Positions 58,813 to 64,000 of a stretch of DNA of 64,000 nucleotides are shown here, in pieces. Position 1 is the stretch's first letter, and each line of letters opens with the position of its first letter. The notes under the pieces are model-generated. The model did no database searches. It saw nothing but the letters and a program-made list of their open reading frames with translations, and had not been told where the DNA came from. The stretch lies in NCBI GenBank assembly GCA_017305935.1, contig JAFKJU010000009.1, forward strand, positions 207,715 through 271,714, written 5' to 3'. Source of the DNA: Hyphomicrobiales bacterium. GTDB lineage: Bacteria > Pseudomonadota > Alphaproteobacteria > Rhizobiales > Rhizobiaceae. A program made the position numbers and the translations under genes.

Positions 58813-61092
58813 ATGACCAACAGCAATCGGATGAGCAACGACACAGGCGAGCCGGGAACCCTGGCAGGTTTGCGTGTTCTCCAGTTCGGATGTGATCTCG
58901 CGCCTCAGATGGTCGGCTTGGCGCTTGCCGATCTGGGCGCCGATGTTATTCGATGCGGAATAGCGCAAGCAGATCCGCTTTCGGCCGCTCTCGAAAAAGG
59001 CAAGCGTGTCGCGGCTCTGGAAGATGACATCGACGCGCTGGTTGCGCTTGCACGAAATGCCGATGTCGTCGTTGGAATTGAAAAGGCCCCGGCTTTCGTT
59101 GCGGCCGCGGTTCCGGCCACCGCTATTGCCCTTTTCCTGCCCGCGTTTCCTCACGGCGATCCACGATTTGCGGGCAAAGGGACGGATGAAGGAACTGTGT
59201 TGGCCGCCGCCGGGGTGCTTGCGGAACGCGGCCCAACCAACCGTCTTCGCGGGCTGGGGCCGGCCTGGATGCCGATGCCGATTGCTTCCGCATATGCCGC
59301 TGCGTTCGGTACGCTGGCGATCCTCGCCGGCATTTTCGGTCGGCAGCAAACGGGCCGTGGCGACACGATGGAAGTCTCTCTTTTTGGCGCACTGATGGAG
59401 GGGTTTTCTTACAACCACATAAAAATTGCCGATCTTCCCGAGCGCTACGCCGACCCGAGAAACGTCAGCGACGAGGGCGGCATTCCACTTACGGAAGATC
59501 AGGTCCAATCGTTAATCGACCCCATGTATCGGGCATTCCTATGCTCTGACGACGCCTGGTTCTATATCGCGACACCGCCGCATCGCGCGTTGATCGAACG
59601 ATTGCTCCGGCTGCTTGGACTTTGGGATACCCTTTTGGCGGATGGAATCCCTGTGGATGATCCGTATCTGTCATCCTTTTCCTGGAAGGATCGCGTTCAG
59701 GGCTCGATTTTGTCCTATCCGCAACTGGCCCCGCACTGGCGAGGCAGGATCCGGTCAGACATCTCCCGTGTCATGCGCACCCAGCCCGCTACCTATTGGG
59801 AACAGCAATTCGCAGCCAATGGCCTTTGCGGGACACGCGTTCAGTCCAGCGCGGCATGGCTCACCTCGGACGTCGCGCGCAATGCCGGCCTGTCAATCAG
59901 GATTGATGACCCTTTGGCTGGAGAGCTGATTTGCGCCGGTCCGTTCATGTGGGCCGGCGGCACCTCTCGCCACAAGCCGCGCGCCATCGTTGGCAGCACA
60001 GAGATCACCTGGGAAAGCGAAGCGTGGGTCCTTCCGACGCCGACATCGAGGAAGCCGTTTCTCTCGGGCACGAGGGTTCTCGACCTTTGCAACGTCATCG
60101 CGGGCCCTACCGTCGCCGGCTGCCTTACACGCTTTGGCGCCGATGTGATAAAAATCGATCCCACAGTTCAAGACTTCGACCCGTCGATAACCGTTCTGCT
60201 CTCGCTGCAGTCTGCCCGCGGCAAGCGAAGCATTCTCGCCAATCTCGCCAGTGCTGAAGGTCAAGCTGTCTTCGCGCAGCTTGTCGCAGATTCGGATCTC
60301 GTGACGTTCAATGGCACCCAGACGCAACTGACTGCCTTGGGATTAGACCTTGAGAGCCTTTCCCATGCAAATCCTTCGATCGTCGTTGCGCAGGTTAGTG
60401 CCTTTGGCGGGCCCGTGCCGTCGTCGAATGACAGCCGCAAGGGTGTCGACGAGGTGCTTCAGGCAGCAACCGGCGTGATGCATCGCCTTAAACTTCCGCA
60501 GGCGCCGCCCGAGGAATATGCGCATTTCGGTACGATCGATGTCGCAACCGGCGTTTGGGGAGCCGTAGCGGCTGTTGCTGGTTTGATCAGCGCCAATGTT
60601 ACCGGCAAGGCAGCAAGGGTCGGCACATCGCTTGCTGCTGGCGCAGCTGCCGTGCAAATGCCCTTTCTATGGCGCAGCGCAAAGCTGGGTCCCGCTCCCG
60701 ACGTTGACGATTGCCACTCTGATACCGGCACCGGCAAGCCTCGTCTCGATAGTGGCTTGTACATTTCGCCGGATGGAACACGTGAACCCCTCACGCGCTA
60801 TGCCGAACTGCGTTCGTTGCTTGCCCTTACTCCCGCCGAGGACCAGCGAAAAGTTGGTTTCGTTCGGCATGAAGATCACCCTGTCGGATCTCCTGTTACG
60901 CTCATCACCCAGTGTGCAATCACCTGCGAACACACACCTTTGGTGGCAGTGGGCAATCCGAAAAAATATGGTTCCGATACACGCGAAGTCCTCGCTGAGC
61001 TTGGGTTCAATGCGCACGAGATCGCAGGGCTGCTCAATCGAGGTAGCTTGGCCGAACATTGGCCGAACCATAGTCAATTCTTACCCGACTGA
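58813..61092 (+). CDS. Fused double-domain CaiB/BaiF-type (class III) CoA-transferase
   Basis: 759-aa protein made of two CaiB-like halves. The first (about 10-380) has 'LRVLQFGCDLAPQMVGLALA' and 'TMEVSLFGALMEGFSYNH'; the second (about 415-750) has 'RVLDLCNVIAGPTVAGCLTR', 'DSRKGVDEVLQAATGVMHRL' and 'HFGTIDVATGVWGAVAAVAG'. Usual members are about 400 aa and dimerise. The likely catalytic Asp576 sits in the second half; Ala158 is at the matching place in the first, so the fusion may be a pseudo-dimer with one active site (my alignment by eye). ATG 58813 has GGAAATAGG before it; ATG 58777 is an alternative. First gene of the LacI-controlled operon. Confidence 0.87.
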   Translation: MTNSNRMSNDTGEPGTLAGLRVLQFGCDLAPQMVGLALADLGADVIRCGIAQADPLSAALEKGKRVAALEDDIDALVALARNADVVVGIEKAPAFVAAAVPATAIALFLPAFPHGDPRFAGKGTDEGTVLAAAGVLAERGPTNRLRGLGPAWMPMPIASAYAAAFGTLAILAGIFGRQQTGRGDTMEVSLFGALMEGFSYNHIKIADLPERYADPRNVSDEGGIPLTEDQVQSLIDPMYRAFLCSDDAWFYIATPPHRALIERLLRLLGLWDTLLADGIPVDDPYLSSFSWKDRVQGSILSYPQLAPHWRGRIRSDISRVMRTQPATYWEQQFAANGLCGTRVQSSAAWLTSDVARNAGLSIRIDDPLAGELICAGPFMWAGGTSRHKPRAIVGSTEITWESEAWVLPTPTSRKPFLSGTRVLDLCNVIAGPTVAGCLTRFGADVIKIDPTVQDFDPSITVLLSLQSARGKRSILANLASAEGQAVFAQLVADSDLVTFNGTQTQLTALGLDLESLSHANPSIVVAQVSAFGGPVPSSNDSRKGVDEVLQAATGVMHRLKLPQAPPEEYAHFGTIDVATGVWGAVAAVAGLISANVTGKAARVGTSLAAGAAAVQMPFLWRSAKLGPAPDVDDCHSDTGTGKPRLDSGLYISPDGTREPLTRYAELRSLLALTPAEDQRKVGFVRHEDHPVGSPVTLITQCAITCEHTPLVAVGNPKKYGSDTREVLAELGFNAHEIAGLLNRGSLAEHWPNHSQFLPD

Positions 61093-61119
61093 CGTCTCAA
61101 TCATATTCCGGAGCAGCCA

Positions 61120-62004
61120 ATGAACCTGACCCCTTTCATAACATGTGCCGTAACTGGTGGTGGCGATTTTGCAAGCAAAAGCCCTCACGTTCCGGTTACC
61201 CCTCAGGAAATAGCCGACAGTGCTCTCGAAGCCCATGAAGCTGGAGCAGCCATTGTACACTTGCACGTCCGGGATCCTCACACGCGCCGAGGCAGCCGCG
61301 ATACCGGTCTTTACCGCGAATTGGTGACGATCATCCGCGAGCGGAATCAGGATGTGATCATCAATCTCACCGGTGGCATGGGTGGGGAAATTCTGTTTGG
61401 TCCAAGCGAAACGCCTCTGCCTGGAGACCCCGATATGGATTTCGTCGGGCCCGCCGAACGGATGAAGCATATCCTCGAACTCAAGCCCGAACTCGCCAGC
61501 CTGGACGCGGGCTCGGTGAATTTCGACGAAGCGCTTTATGCGACGACTCCCAGCTGGTTGCGCGCGATGTGCGCCGGCTACCTTGCAAGCAATGTCCTGC
61601 CGGAAATTGAAGTATTCGAACTGGGTCACATCGAATTGGCGAAACAGCTCATGAAAGAGGACCTGATCCGGCAGCCCCCGATTTTTCAGCTGTGCCTGGG
61701 AATAAAGTACGGGGCGCCCGCCACGCCGGAGGCAATGACCGCGATGCGCAATGCCCTGCCGCAAAATGCCATCTGGGCCGGTTTCGGCCTTGGGGCGAAG
61801 CAGATGCCAATGGCCGTTCAAGCTGTCCTTTTAGGGGGCAATGTTCGCGTTGGCCTTGAGGACAACCTCTACCTGGAACGCGGCGTCCTGGCCACCAACG
61901 CACAGCTCGTCGCACGTGCCCGGCAAATTCTCGAATCGATGGGGGCACAGATCCTCTCAGCGCGAGGCACACGGGAGAAGCTCGGACTCGCGACAGCAGG
62001 ATGA
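61120..62004 (+). CDS. Beta-keto acid cleavage enzyme (BKACE, DUF849)
   Basis: 294-aa Zn-dependent TIM-barrel enzyme that condenses a beta-keto acid with acetyl-CoA to give acetoacetate and a new acyl-CoA. 'TPFITCAVTGGG' at the N-terminus; metal His47 and His49 ('AAIVHLHVRDPHTRRGSRD'); 'VIINLTGGMGGEILFGPSE', 'SLDAGSVNFDEALYATTPSW' and 'GGNVRVGLEDNLYLERG' with the last metal Glu. Follows the CoA-transferase by 27 bp. The substrate side chain cannot be read; carnitine-derived 3-dehydrocarnitine is the best-known case, but the partner dehydrogenase here is of another family. Confidence 0.92.
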   Translation: MNLTPFITCAVTGGGDFASKSPHVPVTPQEIADSALEAHEAGAAIVHLHVRDPHTRRGSRDTGLYRELVTIIRERNQDVIINLTGGMGGEILFGPSETPLPGDPDMDFVGPAERMKHILELKPELASLDAGSVNFDEALYATTPSWLRAMCAGYLASNVLPEIEVFELGHIELAKQLMKEDLIRQPPIFQLCLGIKYGAPATPEAMTAMRNALPQNAIWAGFGLGAKQMPMAVQAVLLGGNVRVGLEDNLYLERGVLATNAQLVARARQILESMGAQILSARGTREKLGLATAG

Positions 62005-62069
62005 GCCGCTGGCTCATGAGAATTGACCGGGATCACTGACAACCGGGGCGCACCCGAAAGCGAGGATAA

Positions 62070-62873
62070 ATGACAGACGACATTTCCGTGAACCTTACCG
62101 ACAAGGTTGCCCTGATAACCGGTTCCACGAGCGGCATCGGATTGGCGACGGCGCGCATGCTTGCCAAGAATGGCGCCGACATCGCGTTACACGGCTTCGG
62201 TGATCCCAACGATATAAAGAGCCTGGTCGCAGATATTGCGCGTGCTTCTGGGCGAAAAGTGCTGCACTTTTCGCACGACCTGAGCGACCTTTCCATGGCT
62301 CGGCAGCTTGTTGAAGATGTCACGGTCGCCTTCGGCAAGGTGGATATCCTCGTAAACAATGCCGGTGTGCAGCACGTCGCCGATATTGAGGAATTCCCGG
62401 ACGCTGCCTGGCATCGCGTGATCGCGGTTAATCTGACGGCCTGCTTTGCAACAATAAAAGCGGCATGGCCTCAGATGAAAGACCGTGGCTGGGGTCGCAT
62501 CATCAACACTGCCTCGACTTTGGCGCTTGTGGCGGAGCCAAGGAAAGCTGCCTATGTCGCATCGAAACACGGCGTGCTTGGTCTAACGAGAGAAATTGCG
62601 CTTGAGGGCGCACGGCTGGGTATTACCTGCAATACGATCTGCCCCGCATGGGTTCTTACACCCTTGGCGGCGCAGCAAGTTGAGGCGAAGGCTTCTCAGC
62701 TCGGAAAATCGTTTCAGGAAGCGGCCGAGACCGAGTTCTTGACGGACATGCCGACCCGCAGATTCGTCGACCCCTCCGAAGTCGCCGCAGGCGTGCTCTT
62801 TCTTTGCAGCGATCTTGCGAAATCGATAACGGGCCATGCGCTTCCGATCGATGGGGGCAGCCTTGTCGTGTGA
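62070..62873 (+). CDS. 3-hydroxybutyrate dehydrogenase-like SDR
   Basis: 267-aa SDR. 'VALITGSTSGIGLATARMLA', 'DILVNNAGVQHVADIEEFPD', 'WGRIINTASTLALVAEPRKA', Ser149, Tyr162 and Lys166 (AAYVASKHGVLGLT), then the BDH-typical long helical insert ('AQQVEAKASQLGKSFQEAAE', 'LTDMPTRRFVDPSEVAAGVL') and 'KSITGHALPIDGGSLVV'. Matches D-3-hydroxybutyrate dehydrogenases closely in length and block order. As third gene of this operon it probably makes the 3-keto acid used by the BKACE, or reduces the acetoacetate released by it. Confidence 0.9.
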   Translation: MTDDISVNLTDKVALITGSTSGIGLATARMLAKNGADIALHGFGDPNDIKSLVADIARASGRKVLHFSHDLSDLSMARQLVEDVTVAFGKVDILVNNAGVQHVADIEEFPDAAWHRVIAVNLTACFATIKAAWPQMKDRGWGRIINTASTLALVAEPRKAAYVASKHGVLGLTREIALEGARLGITCNTICPAWVLTPLAAQQVEAKASQLGKSFQEAAETEFLTDMPTRRFVDPSEVAAGVLFLCSDLAKSITGHALPIDGGSLVV

Positions 62874-62923
62874 AGAAATCTAAATGTGTTGATGTGACGG
62901 CGTGTTCATCAGAGGCGGACAAT

Positions 62924-63373
62924 ATGGCGTATTTCAAAACATGGGAGGGCATTGTCGAACGTGAATGGTTGGACGAACTCGACCATGTAAACTTCCTCAC
63001 CTATCAGCGGATCGCTGATGAAGCGAGCATTGCAGTCTGGAAGGACGCAAAGGGAGAAGACGACAGCTCAATTGGAATCGAGTTCGTCATGACGGAAACC
63101 TATGTTCGCTATATCAGGGAGCTGAGACTGGGCGACGAAGTCGAGATTCGTACCTTGTTGCTGGCTTTCGACACAAAACGGTTCCATCTGATGCATCGCA
63201 TTGAGAGCCAAGGTGAACTTTGTTGCGTTGTTGAGACTGCAAACCTTTGCTTTAATCCAATTGAGCGAAGAGCTGCGAACTTCACAACAAGAATACTCGA
63301 TCGATTCCAAAACCGGGTCGCTATCGAAGGCGATAATCAACCAAAATTGTCGATAGCGCGAAGGTCGGGTTAG
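62924..63373 (+). CDS. 4HBT-family acyl-CoA thioesterase
   Basis: 149-aa hotdog-fold thioesterase: 'WLDELDHVNFLTYQRIADEA' holds the conserved Asp/His/Asn region, followed by 'ETYVRYIRELRLGDEVEIRT', 'RFHLMHRIESQGELCCVVET' and 'CFNPIERRAANF'. ATG 62924 with AGAGG upstream; the frame is open earlier but overlaps the SDR end without similarity. Thioesterases accompany BKACE genes in carnitine degradation, where they hydrolyse the new acyl-CoA (betainyl-CoA). A comparable role for the unknown acyl-CoA here is the simplest reading. Confidence 0.85.
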   Translation: MAYFKTWEGIVEREWLDELDHVNFLTYQRIADEASIAVWKDAKGEDDSSIGIEFVMTETYVRYIRELRLGDEVEIRTLLLAFDTKRFHLMHRIESQGELCCVVETANLCFNPIERRAANFTTRILDRFQNRVAIEGDNQPKLSIARRSG

Positions 63374-63408
63374 CAACGTTAGACGTCGGCCGCCGCCAAG
63401 GCTTCCTC

Positions 63409-63531
63409 CTACACACCGTTCCAGCTGAGCAATCTTGAATCCTCAAGCGCTTCAATGTCGGGCAAGTCGCGCAGCGTCTCCATGCGGAACGTAGTGAGGA
63501 ACTGTTTCGTCGTGACATGGGCAGGCGCCTT
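63409..63531 (-). pseudogene. scpB: C-terminal fragment of segregation and condensation protein B gene
   Basis: Forty codons reading KAPAHVTTKQFLTTFRMETL and then 'RDLPDIEALEDSRLL' to a stop. This matches the C-terminal winged-helix end of ScpB ('TTKxFLxxFxLxxLRDLPDIEALEDAGLL'). No upstream part remains; the fragment abuts the GMC oxidoreductase remnant at 63531. It must be a stray copy, because scpB is an essential-type housekeeping gene normally next to scpA. Confidence 0.72.
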
Positions 63532-63680
63532 TAATCATCCTTGCGACCGGCTCCCAGCAACAGGACACGCGTCACCGGGGCGCGGCTGAGGCGGCTGGCG
63601 AACAGGCAACCAGCCGAGCCGCCCCCGATAATCATGTAGTCGAAGGCATCGCTCGACGGATGAGAATCCGAGCGCGTCAT
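63531..63680 (-). pseudogene. N-terminal fragment of a GMC oxidoreductase (choline dehydrogenase-like)
   Basis: Forty-nine codons from MTRSDSHPSSDAFDYMIIGG, with the FAD-binding GGGSAG loop, 'CLFASRLSRAP' and 'VTRVLLLGAGRKDD', then stop. The usual family text is 'GGGSAGCVLANRLS' and 'LLLEAGP'; the Glu that binds the ribose of FAD is replaced by Gly (GAG for EAG). Full proteins are about 530 aa, so over 90 percent is missing. The break is exactly where the scpB fragment begins. Confidence 0.8.
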
Positions 63681-63912
63681 AGTTTGCCCGCCGGTAGTCA
63701 CGGAACACCGCATCAGTATAAGATTCGACGACTTACTGGAGTGAACCCCTCGGGCTGGACAACGGGATACGGAGAAACTGATACACTCTGCGGGCCTCAA
63801 TCGGAGAAGGCTCCTGAAATCCCATATCGACGGCATTCGACACCGTTCAAGTGTATCCCTCCGCCGAAGGCCGTCTGCCCTGACTTGCTGATTGGCGTTA
63901 AGTCCATGGCTT
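63681..63912. other. Region between GMC fragment and IS66-type gene
   Basis: 230 bp of mixed composition with no supported gene. It should contain the left end of the IS66-type element, but I could not recognise the inverted repeat or the 8-bp target duplication by eye. Confidence 0.4.
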
Positions 63913-64000
63913 ATGTCATGCGCTACAATCATTTCCCCGATTGAGGTTTTGTCCGCCGATGATCTTGGCCGCCGGCGGGATTGGTCGGACGAGGAGAAGG
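63913..64000 (+). mobile_element. Start of IS66-family element, accessory transposase gene tnpA (runs off the window)
   Basis: From ATG 63913 the frame reads MSCATIISPIEVLSADDLGR, then 'RRDWSDEEK' up to the last base. This N-terminus ('IEVLSxxxxxRRRxWSxEEK') is typical of the first open frame (TnpA) of IS66-family elements, whose helix-turn-helix follows. The remainder, including tnpB and the DDE transposase tnpC, would lie beyond 64000. Its position just outside a set of gene fragments fits a recombination-prone boundary. Confidence 0.72.

Noticed and set aside
61120..63373. The BKACE operon as a standard carnitine degradation cluster
   Set aside because: The dehydrogenase is an SDR of the 3-hydroxybutyrate type, not the carnitine dehydrogenase family, and a fused CaiB-type transferase is present.
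1..64000. CRISPR arrays, tRNA or rRNA genes, prophage structural genes
   Set aside because: No regularly spaced repeats, cloverleaf-like sequences or phage head/tail motifs were seen by eye in either strand.

Overview
The window is GC-rich bacterial DNA with densely packed operons, many 1-4 bp start/stop overlaps and rhizobial-type intergenic palindromes. The gene families (tauXY-type taurine dehydrogenase, CUT2 sugar transporters, MocR regulators, BKACE enzymes, a PaoABC-like oxidase) suggest an alphaproteobacterium of the Rhizobiales; I cannot name genus or replicon. No tRNA, rRNA, CRISPR array or ribosomal gene is visible. The content is almost all catabolism, transport and local regulators, as on a rhizobial megaplasmid, chromid or accessory chromosomal region.

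Layout. 1-3.8 kb: three-subunit molybdenum hydroxylase (Mo subunit cut by the left edge) divergent from a TetR gene, with a palindromic operator between them. 3.9-8.9 kb: sugar/sorbosone dehydrogenase with a small membrane protein, then a tauABC-like importer. 9-21.5 kb: CUT2 sugar importer, rpiA, rpiR, HAD phosphatase, xylB-like kinase and an aldehyde dehydrogenase, divergent from a FAH-family dehydratase, a 2-hydroxyacid dehydrogenase and an SDR; GntR/FadR-type operators link the parts. 21.5-29.1 kb: 3-oxoacid CoA-transferase with a PAS-LuxR regulator, DMT exporter with a MocR regulator, acyltransferase, NCS1 permease. 29.4-39.7 kb: a complete taurine dissimilation locus (pta, tauZ-like exporter, xsc, tauY, tauX, tauCBA, tauR). 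39.7-40.6 kb: decayed DNA with a broken class V aminotransferase gene.

40.7-54.9 kb is the most interesting functional block. An IclR-type regulator, a polyamine-type ABC importer, two paralogous TRZ/ATZ-type amidohydrolases facing away from each other, a hydantoinase, an N-carbamoyl/allantoate-type amidohydrolase, a PuuE-type ureide hydrolase, a RidA protein and two SDRs look like one regulon for an unidentified cyclic amide or ureide. Matching 16-bp boxes occur in tandem pairs with 19-bp phasing on both sides of the divergent promoter, and once more before the regulator gene.

54.9-64 kb is a rearranged right arm. A kdgK stub and a truncated solute-binding protein gene mark a deletion scar. 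A LacI regulator with near-identical operators at three promoters controls an ABC ATPase, the broken binding protein and an operon of fused CaiB-type CoA-transferase, BKACE, 3-hydroxybutyrate-type dehydrogenase and thioesterase, which I read as a 3-hydroxyacid/3-ketoacid degradation route. The end holds fragments of a GMC oxidoreductase and scpB abutting each other, then the start of an IS66-type transposase gene.
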